Origin: Adiantum capillus-veneris
Lineage: Eukaryota > Streptophyta > Polypodiopsida > Polypodiales > Pteridaceae
Reading direction: 5' to 3'
Length of the DNA: 64,000 bases
Assembly (NCBI GenBank): GCA_014529385.2
Contig: CM043949.1
Span: forward strand, 149,709,850 to 149,773,849
In this document: one piece after another, positions 1 through 12,245 of the stretch
How positions within the stretch are numbered: the first letter of the stretch is position 1
Layout of the letters: each line of letters begins with the position of its first letter
Made by a program: the position numbers and the translations under genes
The notes under the pieces: generated by a model
What the model was told of the DNA's origin: nothing
The model's database searches: none
What the model saw: the letters and a program-made list of their open reading frames with translations, nothing else

Positions 1-2155
1 CTCAGAGAGATACTCCACATAGAGTGTAAAATCCTTCATAAGCAATGGATGTGATGAATATGCATGCTTCTCCAGATCAGCCTTTGCTAAACACTAGGGC
101 CCATAACACCTAGTGTGCATCCATTTAGCAAAAAACAGATTTGAACCTGTATATCCCTGATTAGCTTTGCCAATACTTATGGTGAATGTGATGCTCGTAG
201 CATACATTAAAGGAGGAATGTAAATAGTTCCAAAAAACAAACTTATAAATACTACCTGCTTATACAATCATTTGCAAGCCTTGATAAAATGTTTGAACCA
301 TAATAGAGATGAAACATTAATTACTTCTAGGGACAAACAATGAAACTTTTTCATTAACAACTTAGAGCCTTGCTATATGTATAAACAACCATATGTAATT
401 TTGTTTAGCAGTACTTGTACCTGAACAAGTCATTCTAAGTATCCGACAATTTTTGGCCACCGAAATTGCTCCTCATACGTCATGCTGAAAATGGTCTAGA
501 AAACAGATTTGACCAGCACCTAGAGACTTTGTCGTGACACATACTTGAAATAATGGACGCTAATGTCAGCCCAGAGACTCATATTCTCCACATGTGGAAT
601 ATATCTCATGTAAGGATGTTTAAAAAAGAACATCCTTCAAGTACAAGATGTACTTGTGTGTGGAGGTAACTCTAAACACTCCGTGGAAAGAATGAGAGGG
701 ACCCTCATTCATTGCTCCACACTGGCTAAATCCAACTCCTTGAGTTCCTAGACCATGTTGTATCCTATGTAGCAGCATGTGCCAAATAAACCCTACAAGT
801 GGGCCTATAATTGCATACTGCAAAAAATGTATTTTGGACACAACGGCCTAAAATTCTTGGTTCTCACATGACCTTGTCATCTCGCTAAAGAGCAAAAATG
901 GATGAAAGCCATCCAACTTAGTTACCCGACTTGAAAATTCAAGCAAAGCATAATAAAAAATGGAATTAAAGTAAAGCAGATACGTACTTGAAGGATGAAC
1001 ATAGTGTTTAATTATGCGTAGTGAAAGGCATCTGTGCAAATGTACCTACTGCAAAGACCTAGTAGCACTAATTAAACATTAGTGAAAATGCAAGTAGTAT
1101 TGCAGATGGAACCTTGGGTGTTGCCTATGCAATCCAGACCCCTTGGTTAAAGTAACATTGTCAAACCCCTTGGTCAAACGTAGCATGAAAATTGCTCAAC
1201 AAGAAGCCAGCCCTTGGACTTTGTCTGTGACCCCCCTTGGGTTTTCCCATGGCATGTCCTTACTTTTGAAGTTGAAAGACTTCCATTACCCCTTGGCAGT
1301 TTGTGGACGTCTTTCCTTGAAACTGCATGTCAAGATTCCCAAGATGGACCATCAACCCTTACTAAGTGATCTATTAATCACGCGCTCGGTCTTACCCCAA
1401 ATGCTACTCATATAGGCACTCTTAGTGCTACTAGGAGCTCCACTGAAATTAGAGTCGTATTCACAACTAGATCTTTTACACACCCAAAAATCCATAATTT
1501 GGGTTTGTTGTGAACAGTCGTGCGGTCTGAAATGATGTCTTCATCCATACACCTTGCTAGAGACAAGCCCTTATGAGTTTAAGACTTCAGAAACTCAACT
1601 TGACTTGATGGCAATACCCTTGCTTGTCCATTATAATTGATGGGTACTCAACTAAATAGAACTGTTTTATCTTGAAATCAATCACTGATGAACTACAAAT
1701 AGATGGCTCGTAGCCATGCTAAAATAGGTGGGAAAAGATGGCTCTTAGCCCTTCCTGTTGGCGTATTGACATAGAAATATTTCAAGAAAGTCATGAAATA
1801 TTTCCATAAAATCATGCCTAGTTTACCTTTCCCGCATAGAAGTTGGGAAGAGAGAGAAAGAGAGAAAGAGAGAAAGAATGTTGGGCTAAGGAAAAACCCT
1901 TATGCGAATGTGTTGTATGCCCCGTGGATATGACACTGTGAAGTTCATGTTTGTGTTGTGGCTTAACCTATAAACGTACAACTACACGCCCTCGTAGAGA
2001 GAGGCGTATCTTATCCTATAAGCGGACATCTGTGTACTTGGACGACGCCCTCGTAGAGAGAGGTACTATAAGTCACATCTTGACCCACTAACCTTATAGG
2101 TGATCATGATTGTATCAGGGTAACTTTAAATAGGGCACTTTGCCTATAAATAACA
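1..2155. other. No recognisable gene
   Basis: I see no conserved protein domain, RNA gene or LTR here on either strand. Open frames are short and of ordinary composition. A 19 bp direct repeat (ACGCCCTCGTAGAGAGAGG) occurs near 1987 and 2044. It could be old transposon sequence, but nothing identifies it. Confidence 0.5.
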
Positions 2156-2159
2156 TTAA

Positions 2160-2900
2160 AAATATGTTAAGATCATTAGGAAAAATATGGACTCTCCATG
2201 GGCCTTGTACGAATCCCTAATTTTAAGGAAGTCTGTTGTGATTAAGGGAGACAAAGGAAATGATGGGGGCTATTTTGGTAGGTCATTTTCTATCCTTCAA
2301 GCCTAGAAAAGATGGGGTAAGTAGTGACTAAGAGGCTACCTTCTCTCTCTAGCTTTTCAGCATCTCCTAGAGAAAAGGGGGTGTCATAAAGAGGGAGAGG
2401 GACCCTTGTACAAAAAGACAACCCCACCTTTCATGTTTTTTTAAAAACGCGGCCAAAAATAAACCCTAAAAATTTGAAATTTATTGAAATTTTCAAAAGT
2501 AGTCATTTCCCCCCAAAAAGTGACCCCAAACCTATTTTAATATCAAAACATCATTTTTTGCCTCCAAAATCCCTTTCTCTTTCTCCATGTCTCCTCTTTG
2601 TCTCTCTCACTCCCCTTCCTCTAAGTAGCCATGCCCACCATAGCCAGGACCTGTGGCATCTCCCTCTTCATCTAAATGCTAAATCCTCCTTCTCACTCTT
2701 ACAGAATTTTGCATCTCCCTCTCCATCTACCTGCTAAACCCTCCCTCTCTTTCTCACACACTCCTGGATATGCCTCTTCTTCTACCTGCTAAACCCTTCG
2801 TCTCACTGTCACATTCCTCTCTCCTCTCTTCTTTCTATCCATGTACCCTTTTCCATTGTTCACTGTCCTCCCTAAAAAATACCAAGTCTACCGTAAGCCA
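2160..2900 (+). repeat. Dispersed repeat, copy 1 (inverted relative to 18060-18960)
   Basis: This segment matches the reverse complement of 18060-18960 in several ordered blocks: GGAAAAATATGGACTCTCC near 2190, GTGTCATAAAG followed by GGGAGAGGGACCCTTG near 2385-2410, and CCCTAAAAATTTGAAATTT near 2464-2483, followed by a CT-rich tract with CCCACCATAGCC. The two copies are diverged, with indels. It is a dispersed repeat family of unknown class; no terminal repeats or coding domain were seen. The CT-rich half gives spurious open frames. Confidence 0.6.
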
Positions 2901-3382
2901 AGATCTATAGCAACTACCTCTTCATCTACCTCCTCAATCTTCCATTTCAATGTCAACGTCCCCTCCCCTAACCCTAACCCTTACCTCATACTCAACTTCC
3001 CCTATCAACCAAGCCCACCATGATTACAAGCTAATGTAGTTTTCGTCACATCCACCTTTGCCTGTATTGCATCCCACAACACTAATACACAACCGTCACA
3101 CAAGCTATGGAAAAAACTCTAGCATACCCAACTTCTTGCAAGCTATGGAACAGAATATTTCTTTTTCATGTAAGGTGGAGTCACATCATAAACTTTCTAG
3201 TTGGAAGGACACAGAAGGGTGCCCCTGCACCACAGGTGGAAACTCCATAGCCATGAGACAAAGATGGATCCCAAGCATAGGAAGGTCAAGTATTTCAAGC
3301 AATGGTGATGTTACTTTACACAAGGGCACTGGTTTCAAACATGAGTGTATTTGAGGCAACATTTGAAGAATTTAGATTTGTA
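2901..3382. other. Unassigned sequence left of the Ty3 insertion
   Basis: CT-rich then mixed sequence with short open frames and no recognisable motif. It ends at the 4 bp target duplication CTAT (3383-3386) of the Ty3 element to its right. Confidence 0.4.
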
Positions 3383-3386
3383 CTAT

Positions 3387-3645
3387 TGAGGCGGTCCGGG
3401 GCGGGCAACAAGAAGAGCAACCTCTAGCTACCCTTCAAGGCTCCCGTGCTGCTCAATGGGGCTGGGGCACAACAAAACACAAACCAAAACAACAAACCCA
3501 CAGCCAAATCCCAACTACACAAGGGGCACCACCTAGTTTAAGAGCGAACTAGGACGCAAAAGCGGAGAATCGTTAGAGCAACCCACAAACAAGCAAGGAA
3601 TTTACACTAACCCTAACACCAATGGAACACTCTCACACACTAAAA

Positions 3646-3706
<61 letters not shown>

Positions 3707-6028
3707 TGGTGTACAACTTAGCTTCAACTTTATATTTTGCACAAAAAGGAACTTAGAGCTTGCGGAATCAAGTGACAAGATTTGGTTATAGCATCACTAG
3801 CACATTGTCTTGGGGTTATGGGAGCCCTGTCACCATCCACCCTCTTACAATGGTAGCCAAACAATAGCCAATGAATCACAAGCAACAAAACAACAACCTT
3901 CAATGAAACAAGTCACCTTATGAAGCTGAATGAGTTTGCCAAGCCAAATTGGAGGAGAAGCGTGAGCCTTTGGACATGAATTGCACCCAAAACTACCAAT
4001 TCATTGATGTTGGGGTAGATACAACAATGGTAGGAAGAATATCTTCTACTCGCACTCACTCAAACTAGCTCAAGCTTTTCTATGCACCAAGGTGATGGTG
4101 TATAGAAAGCTTACTCTCTCTTTACAACCAAGATAGAACTGACGTGTGGTACGATCAATCTAGTGTGCAATGGTATAGTGATATCTTTTACAAGGAGGAA
4201 TGGGTTCTATTTATAGGTTTTAGAAGCCTTGATTAGGATTAAGCCTAATCAATTTTATTAGGAAAGATCAAGGATTATGAATTTTTATGAATTTCAAATG
4301 AGAATGGGGTCTCTCTTTTCTCTTGAGTCACATGGATGTGGGCTCAAGTAAGAGAATTATTGATGTGGTGAAAGGAGAGAAACTTCCATGGGAGTGAGTG
4401 AATTTGTTTTACTTGTGCGATTGCCTACTCCATATGTTGATAGTGTGGGTGCATTTTTACAAGAGAAGTTAGTTGTTAGTGGTAATAATCACAATAATTG
4501 TTAGTGATACATTTACAATGGGTAGGATGAGTTGATTTGATGAAGGAAGAGGGGTGAATTAAAAGAGAATCATTGAGATGGTGAAGCTTTGAAGAAGCTT
4601 GAACTCACCCTTGTGTAGATTGTGGAAAAAATGATCGCTGGTCTTCTTCTTCTTCTTCGCTTCTTTACACCGCCGCCACGGTTGACCACCACGATGAAAA
4701 GAGGATTTGTTGATGAAAAATCCTCAATTTGCAGAAGTTATCATGGTTAAGATGCTGAATTTTAGATATTTTTAGGAGAGGTAAATGAAATTGTAACATA
4801 GAAGCAATAGAGAGAGACATGGAGAGGGTGTATGTATGTAGAGGTTCATAAAAGAACTATAGGGATGAGAGAGAAGGGTAATGGTGAAGAGGGTGGGAGA
4901 AGCCATGGAAATTTCAGGTTTGAGTGAGGAAAGGAGAGGGAGGGATGTGTAAGAGTGAGTAGGTGTGTGGAAGGGTGAGAGAAGACTAAGGGCTACTTGT
5001 GAGAAAAGTGGGCAGACTGGGGTCCACTCAAAAAATCATAGCTCACTGTTGGTAGCTCCAAAAATCATGAAAACATTTGAGGTGATTATTCAGAGCGTGG
5101 GCTACATTTTTGCTTTTGACCATTGCTCCAAATTCGGAGTGGAGATAGGTGCCAAAATTCTCACCAAAAAGCCTGTTTTTTATGCCAGCAAAAGTCTTTT
5201 AATTAGTGGCCCCCTTCTTTGTTGAATTTGTACAATGCATCCAAGAGTGAGCCCCTCCTTTGTCATATTATAATACAAAGCATCCAAGTTGCCCTTGACC
5301 CATGCATGGAGGAGGATTATTGGTGAATAAAGAAATATATACATGGTGGGACTAGTGTATGGACTATTCATGGACTTTAGCTCAATGAGCACATGGTGTT
5401 AGAATAATGAGTAAAAATAACAATAAAAATATGCAGGAGTTATGGATATGGAAAGATATTGGAATCATATGATATGGTCCCTCCTTGAATTTTTTTGGGT
5501 GAAAGAGGAGAAGGTATGTAAGTAAATAATATAATAAAAGTAACCAATGAGTAGAAATCAATTTTTTGTTTTCACGAGGATGAGGGTGAAAATGTGGGAG
5601 TGATTTTTGTAAAGGAAAAATATGAGGTTAGAGTATGTACATATTGGCAAAAAATATCATTATGGTGTAAGAGGATGAAAGAAGGTGTACATAGGTTTAA
5701 TAAAACACACACCTAAGTAGAAATATTTAAATAAAATACCAAAATAACTATAAAAAATCCCTATATTTAGGCCATATATACAATGAAATATTTACACACA
5801 AAGAGGCCATAATATACTTTTATTTTATTTTTTTTTTATATTTTTTTTTGGCTCAACTAGCCCAGTGATTAGCTAGCTGAGGGTTTTTAAGAAGATATGG
5901 GAAAAGCCCCCTAACTCACACACGCCTATGTACAGGGAAATGGTAGGGATAGCCATAGCGTTTGGGTGAATTTGGTAGGGTGGAGTAACTTACTATGGCA
6001 ATTATGGAGAGCCAAAAAACGGCTATCA
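3387..6028 (-). repeat. 3' LTR of family A copy A1
   Basis: Starts TGAGGCGGTCC and ends GGCTATCA on the plus strand, so in element sense it reads TGATAGCC...CCGCCTCA. It matches 11953-14569, 31434-34074 (opposite strand) and 58958-61527. A GA microsatellite lies at 3649-3706 and the promoter TATA box, read on the minus strand, near 4205-4212. Confidence 0.93.
3649..3706. repeat. (GA)n tract in family A LTR
   Basis: A GA dinucleotide run within the transcribed part of the LTR. The other three LTRs have the tract at the same place (12215-12242, 33756-33808, 59219-59271) with different lengths, so it is an ancestral feature of the family that has expanded and contracted. Confidence 0.9.
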
Positions 6029-6030
6029 TT

Positions 6031-6042
6031 AGCCCTCCCCCA
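6031..6042 (-). other. Polypurine tract of A1
   Basis: The minus strand reads TGGGGGAGGGCT immediately upstream of the 3' LTR start TGATAG, with TAA between. Purine richness and position next to the LTR are those of a plus-strand primer. Confidence 0.8.
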
Positions 6043-6056
6043 GGATGATGGTATAT

Positions 6057-9000
6057 TCATGTACCATCATAGAGCATCTTTTCCAAAGAGAGTGCTTCAG
6101 AGTCCTTGACGAGATCTTCATTGTTTGGCCCCTCACAATTTTGGCTGGAGTTACACTCATGCTTCATGTAACAGTACTTACATGAGAGAGCGGCCTTTGG
6201 ACAGATCTTTGGTAGATCCTTTGGTAGAAGGCGACTCAAATAGGGCTTCAAGCGATACCCGTTTGCCTTCCTGGAGTGCTCTTTACCATTCAAGTCCATA
6301 AGCTGATAGTAACTAGAATTGAAAGCCTTCTTGACTATGTATGGCCCTTGCCATCTAGTTTCAAACTTGGCATCAAAACGATTGTCAAGTCGATTGTCAT
6401 ACCTTAGCACAAGCTCTCCTTCCTTGATGCCTTTGTCCTTCAGTTTCTTGTCGTGCGTTTCTTTCGCTTGTGTGGCTTTCCTCTTGTAGCACTCATATGC
6501 TGCTTCTCTTTTCCACTCAAGCTCCACTAACGTAAGAAGTCGATCCATCCATACCTCTTGATCATCTTGTGCTCCTTTGCCATGAAGTCACATTGTTGGA
6601 ATGTTGAGCTCGATAGGCTGCAAAGCCTCTTGACCATAGACCAAGTGAAATGGTGTGAACTCCGTGGCTTCCCTATATGTGGTTCGATATGCCCACAAGG
6701 CACCATCCAAGAAGTCATCCCATAATTTTGTCTTGTTTTGCACCATCTTTCTAATGATTCCTGCAATGACACCATTAGCCTTCTCCACCAAACCATTTGA
6801 TTGTGGGTAGTATGGTGTGCTATGACGATGTAGAATGTGAAGCTCTTCACAAACTTCTGTGAGCAAGCCCTTCCTAAACCCTGGACCATTTTCAGAAACA
6901 ATCTCCAAAGGTGTGCCAAATCTGCAACAAATGTGATTGTACACAAACTTGCTAACTGTCCTCTCATTCACTCTTGCCACACTTTGAGCTTCCACCCACC
7001 TAGTCATATAGTCTACAGCCACTAGAATGTAGAGTTTACCATTGTTTGTCCTAAGCAGAGGACCCATAGCATCAATGCCCCACTTTTCAAAGGGTCCATT
7101 TCCAAGCACTATTTGCCTCGGGCCATGCACCAACCTTCTATTTCCAATAATCTTGACAATTGTGACAGCTTTTACACCAATGTTGAACATCCACATGCAA
7201 GCTTGGCCAAACATACCCCGCAAGCAAAATCTTCTTCAGAGTTGATTCTTGGGCAAAATGACCACCACATGCCTCTTCATGCAAACCTTTTAGAATGGCT
7301 GGAATTTACTCGATAGTTGGTAATCTTCTGCACAATTGATCCTTCCCTCTTTGATAGAGGGAGCCTTCTAGGAAGAGATAGAAACTTGCCTTCTTCATGA
7401 GTCTCCTCTTCTGAGCCTTTGTGAAGTCTTGTGAAAACTCACCCTCCAAAATGTAGCCAATAATGGGAGCCAATGACTCCAATCCCTCGTATCTCGGTTG
7501 TTTGACAGCTGCTGCCACCATGATGACCTGCACTTCTCTCTCAACACATGTAACTGCTTGTTGTGCAAGTAAATCGGCATATTCATTTTGTTTCCTCGGA
7601 ATATGATATAGTTGCACTTCTTCAAACTGATTAAACATCCTACGAATGGCATGAACTTTTGTCCTTAAGCTTTCATTCTTGCATGCCCAAATGCCTAAAA
7701 TCTGTTTAACAATGAGAAGTGCACCTCCCTTTACCATGAGATGTTTTATCCCTTGGCCAATGCACATCTTCAAACCATGAAGTACTGTGTCGTATTCTGC
7801 TTCATTGTTGCTAGTTGAACCTGGTAGATTGACCTTCTCTTTCATGACCACCTCTCCACTTGGGTTGAGCAACACTAGCCCTCCCCCTGTTTTCCCTGTG
7901 GCTCGTTGAAAAGCTCCATCAAAGAACAATGTAAAAGCATTGGGAATACTTTTTGGTGGTGGCAATGGTAGGGTCTTTACTTGAGGCACCTTAATTTCCT
8001 TCTCATATACCCTATAAGTGAGAATCCCTGCCAATTGTGCACGCACACTATCTTCTACCTTGAAAGAGTATTGGAACTCTTGCAACTCCATAATCCACTT
8101 TGAGATCCTAGTACTAAGATTCATTTGAGATGACACCCAAGGGAACAAATTTTCTGCAGTGAGAATTACAAAAGGTTTTGGTAGCAGGTAGGATCTAAAC
8201 TTTCTCACCGCAAACATGAGAGAAAGCATCATGAGTTCTTCTTCTGTGTAGTCTCTCTCCAAAGCATTCATGACCCTACTAGCAAAGTAGATGGGTCACA
8301 TCCTTGTACTGTGGGGATCTTGTTGTAGCAACACAGCACCAATTGTTTCCCTTCCAACACTAGAGCTAACAAAGAATGTGTACTCCCAACAAGGAGGCAT
8401 GAGTGTTGGTAGCTCTGACAAAATGACTTTAATGTTACAAAAATACTCTTCAAGCTCATCAGACCATGCAAATTCTACTTGTTGTGTCAACTTTTGCAAA
8501 GGATGAAGCAACTCCGAGGCTAAGTGAATGAAGTGTGACATATACTTCACCTTCTGAATGAAAGAGATGACCTCCTTAAGACTCTTCGGTGATGGGAGCT
8601 CAATAAGAGCCTTTGACTTTGAAGGATCCACCTCAATGCCTTTATAGGAAACCTTGTGACCGAGCAAGATCACTTCATCCTCACCTATGTGGCACTTGTC
8701 GGGGTTGAGTTGACCTCCCATGTTGTAGAGCTTCTTTAAACCTTCTTCTACCCTTTGTAGATGCAATGATTTTGAGCTATAAATGCAGAAATCATCAATG
8801 AACACCCTAATTGACTTTCCAAAGAATGCTTGAAACACCATGTTCATGAAACGTTGGAATGTTGCAGGAGCATTTGTCAAACCAAATGGCATGACTCTAA
8901 AAGCATAACAACCCCAAGGAGTGATAAAGGTTGTTTTCAATTGATCTTCTAATGCGATACCTTTTTGAAAGTAGCCTGAGTAGCCATCACACACAGTGTA

Positions 9001-11337
9001 CTTCTCATGACCAGCTACCTCATTTAGTATCTCATCCTGAAATGGGAGGGGAAAGTGAACCCTTTTTGTTGCCTCATTGAGTGGACGATAATCCACACAC
9101 ACCCTCCACTTTCCGTTTTTCTTAGGAGTGACAACAACGGGAGAGACCCACTCTGAATTCTCCACTAGATAAATGAAACCTGCTGCTAGAATCTTTCTTA
9201 CCTCCTTGAATAAAGCCTGCTCCTTGATGACTCCTAACACTCGTAGCTTCTGAGCCTTAGGTGTGGCCTCTGGCTTCAACTCAATTTTGTGTTGAACAAC
9301 ATCTACTCCACGCACATCGGTGTAGTCTTTAGCAAAAAGCCTAGGAAATTTTCTTAGCACACATTTGAACTCCTCTCTTTCATCCTTTGTAAGTGTTGTA
9401 GATAGCATACCTTCTAGCATTCTTTCATCTTCCACTTTTTGGTTCTCTTGGGAACCTACCTCCTCCAAACCTTGACAAGAGGTCTCTTGGTTGGTTGGCT
9501 TAAACCTTACCCCCATGACTTCGATGGAAGACTCCTCTTCAGTAATGCTACCGCTACTTTCTTCTTCTGAAGTGTTATCGGTCGAACCTTCTTCCATCTC
9601 ACTTTGAGATGATTCTTCATGGAGCTCCTCTTGGCGTTGCTCCTTCATGTCAAAGAAAACCTTCTTATGATTGTCGTTCCTGCAAATTAGCTTTCCACTC
9701 TCCCAATCCTGCAAAGCTCGCATTTTCATTAGCCATGGTCTCCCTAGGATAAATGGGTAACCATATCCTTTGGTAGACATGACATAGAAATCCACTGCCT
9801 TCTTAATGCCAAAGGCCTCCACAAAAACATTTTTACAAATGCCTACGCACCTAGCCTTGCTATTGTTTGGCATCTTGACCTTAATTTCAGGTGTCTCATG
9901 GATGTGCATGCATAGTTTTTGCATGAGTCCCTCTGTCATGATGCAAATTTGTGCACCCCCATCCACTAGACCTTTCTTAACCAATCTCCCTTTTATGTAA
10001 AAATCTAGCATAGGTGTAATGTCCTTATTCATTTCAGCTTGTGCAATTTTTACAACAGACACACTCTCTTTTACCTTTCTCCTAGTGCTAACTGCCCTTG
10101 TTAAATCCCTCCTAACTTGTGGGCATAATGCAAGAAATAGAGGCCATGAGATATCAGGACCCTTACCTCTCATGTCTTCCAACAAGTTGTATGGAGCCAT
10201 TCCATGTCCAAGAGGAAAGTCTTGGACGTTGATACGACGTCGAGTCCTCTTAGCTTCTTTGGTCTCCTTTGCCTTGTTTTCTCGTCCATCATCACTTTGT
10301 GATGTAACTCCTTCTTTCTCCTTACCTTTTCGTCGGCCACGCTTAATGCCATTTGCTTCCATGTCAACCTCTCTTGAATTTGTCACCTCTACCACATGCA
10401 CGTTTGGGTCTGGCAAAGGTGGAACTCCTTCCACTCCTTGTGGAGGTGGTCTTGCTCCATTTGGCCTTTGTATAAGCCGTGGTTGCTGCCTAGTTCCTTC
10501 ACCTGCATTCATCACTGGGTAATTCAAGTTAGGTCTCCCTGGCTCCCCTCGGGGCCAAGGACAATTATACATCTCGTGTCCAGACTCACCGCAATTCCAA
10601 CATTGCAAGACTCTCCTAGGTCGTGGGTCTCGCTCTTCAGACTTCTTTGCTTGTCCCTTTGGACCTACAGCTTGTGCAAGGTGAATTGACAAGCTGCTTA
10701 AAGATTCATTTAACTTCTCAATCACTTCCGCCGTTACCTCAGGGAGCTCCTTAGATGTTGATGCTTGTGACTTACCTTTGGTTCTAAGACCTTCTATTGG
10801 AACCTCCCCCCTTAAGCACTTGAGTTTCCTATATTTCTTAGAAGCCCTAGTTTCAGCTGCATCAAAGGTAGCAGGTGCACCCACCTCAACTTTTACCTTA
10901 AGGTCAGGAAAGAGTCCGGCTATGAACCTCTCCTTCTTTAGAAATTCTGCAGCATCACCAGGGTAAGCAACATTTCGTATCCATAGAGCCCAAAGACGTA
11001 GGAACTCTTGCTTGTACAAGTAGTAGTCATCTAAGTATTTTTGCTTATGAGAAACAATGTCTTGCCATAATTTCTGAGTGTTTTGGGGATCAAAGAAGTA
11101 TTTCTTGAAACGATTCAAAACTTCCGTGTAATTCCCTTTAACTTCCTCAGGCAAAGAGTCAAACCAAGTGCTAGCATCTTTCCTAAGGACCACTTCAAAC
11201 ATTTCTACACGTTCTTGATCAGTTACTATCCTCTTGATACGGCAAGACATCTTGAAATTCGCTACAAATAATTGTGCATCCTCTCCAAGCTCTCCAAAGA
11301 AAAGAGGATATCCAGAAATTTTGCGTTGGCTCTCCAT
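6057..11337 (-). pseudogene. gag-pol of family A copy A1 (interrupted)
   Basis: Reads from ATG at 11337. Gag comes first, with a CCHC zinc knuckle (CWNCGESGHEMYNC) at about residues 246-259. The protease follows near residue 456, with VDGGA in place of DTG/DSG, a variant I recall in Tat-like elements. RT starts near residue 725, with FIDD at about 846 for the YxDD box. An in-frame TGA at 8296 interrupts the frame after RT. RNase H, then a second RNase H (FFDGAFQ, NNEAEY, IPRKQNEYAD) follow in the same frame to a stop at 7306. The integrase HHCC finger lies downstream, then a frameshift near 7150, then the core. Core D (GIDAMGP) and E (NGLVEKAN) are present, but the middle Asp is Glu (VSENGPGF). 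Another in-frame TGA lies at 6588 before the integrase C-terminus. Intact ancestors would make the capsid and polymerase polyprotein; this copy cannot. Confidence 0.92.
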
Positions 11338-11422
11338 TGAATTGATTTCAAAGTGACGCGTTTTTGTTTTTTTCTTTCTTTAAAAGATTTACACAATAAT
11401 ATTCTCTAAATTGCAATCTATT

Positions 11423-11641
11423 CTACAACAAAATAAAAATATTCACATCAAATGACCTATGATAATCAATAAGAGGTAGAATGACAGGGTTTGGTGACGC
11501 GAGAATTTCTCCTACTCTTTGGGCACCAAACATGAATACCATACGTTGTTGAAAATGGATTTTTCTACTAATTGCAATGTTTACTCTAATGTGTGGAGTG
11601 AAATGAAAGGGATAAACCTGTATTCCTGGGCCATTATCCAT
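11423..11641 (-). CDS. Small leader ORF 'orfB' of family A (72 aa)
   Basis: Lies in element sense between orfA and gag; its stop is about 85 bp before the gag ATG. The same 72-residue ORF occurs in copy A2 (34385-34603) with one residue different. It is paralogous to orfA: over the last 54 residues the two align without gaps with 27 identities, including FQQ, an EI.AS.NP block, ILPLI.Y and DV.IF. Predicted character is short hydrophobic beta-like strands, with no signal peptide or zinc motif. I do not recognise the family and assign no function. Confidence 0.6.
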   Translation of the reverse strand: MDNGPGIQVYPFHFTPHIRVNIAISRKIHFQQRMVFMFGAQRVGEILASPNPVILPLIDYHRSFDVNIFILL

Positions 11642-11662
11642 GGTCTATGCATGACCTAATTC

Positions 11663-11875
11663 TTAAAACAAAACAAAAATATAGACGTCCCAACTAAGGT
11701 CGTACCTAATGAGAGGCAAAATAAAAGGATTTACTGATGCGTTTATCTCTACCAACCTAAGAGGACCTAAAATTCTACGAATTACTTGCTGAAATTGCAA
11801 CTTAGTACTAACAATTATGTGTACTTTTTGCCTTGCAATGGGAATGAAGGGATCATACAAATTCTCGTGATTCAT
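11663..11875 (-). CDS. Small leader ORF 'orfA' of family A (70 aa)
   Basis: Begins about 60 bp after the primer binding site and ends 21 bp before orfB. It starts MNHENLYDPF and shares the C-terminal block with orfB. The counterpart in copy A2 (34152-34370) differs at a few residues and has a slightly different C-terminal end. Some Tat-lineage elements (Ogre) carry an extra ORF before gag, but a pair of duplicated 70-residue ORFs is not something I know. Function unknown. Confidence 0.6.
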   Translation of the reverse strand: MNHENLYDPFIPIARQKVHIIVSTKLQFQQVIRRILGPLRLVEINASVNPFILPLIRYDLSWDVYIFVLF

Positions 11876-11936
11876 GCAAGCTACTTGATTATGCTAAAGG
11901 TTGAACCTTCACAAAACATACACAAGCCTGTCCTCA

Positions 11937-11948
11937 GTGGGGGCACCA
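11937..11948 (-). other. Primer binding site of A1
   Basis: The minus strand reads TGGTGCCCCCAC four bases downstream of the 5' LTR end (CCGCCTCA). The same 12 bases occur at the same place in copy A2 (34079-34090). A 5'-TGG start fits pairing with a tRNA CCA end; I cannot name the tRNA. Confidence 0.75.
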
Positions 11949-11952
11949 ACAT

Positions 11953-12211
11953 TGAGGCGGTCCGGGGCGGGCAACAAGAAGAGCAACCTCTAGACACCCT
12001 TCAAGGCTCCCATGCTGCTCAATGGGGATGGGGCACAACACAACACAAACCAAAACAACAAACCCATAGCAAAATCCCAACTACACAAGGGGCACCACCT
12101 AGTTTAAGAGCAAACTAGGACGCAAAAGAGGAGAATCGTTAGAGCAACCCACAAACAAGCAAGGAATTTACACTAACCCTAACACCAATGGAACACTCTC
12201 ACACACTAAAA

Positions 12212-12245
<34 letters not shown>

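Noticed and set aside
4965-5225. 86-codon plus-strand ORF repeated at 13508-13768 and 60530-60811
   Set aside because: It lies antisense inside the family-A LTR, so its conservation follows from the LTR being copied. The third copy has many changes and no coding signal.
5180-5392. 70-75 codon sense ORF conserved in all four family-A LTRs (also 13723, 32069, 60726)
   Set aside because: Located in U3, upstream of the TATA box, so outside the element transcript. Preservation is explained by recent copying; its C-terminus differs between copies.
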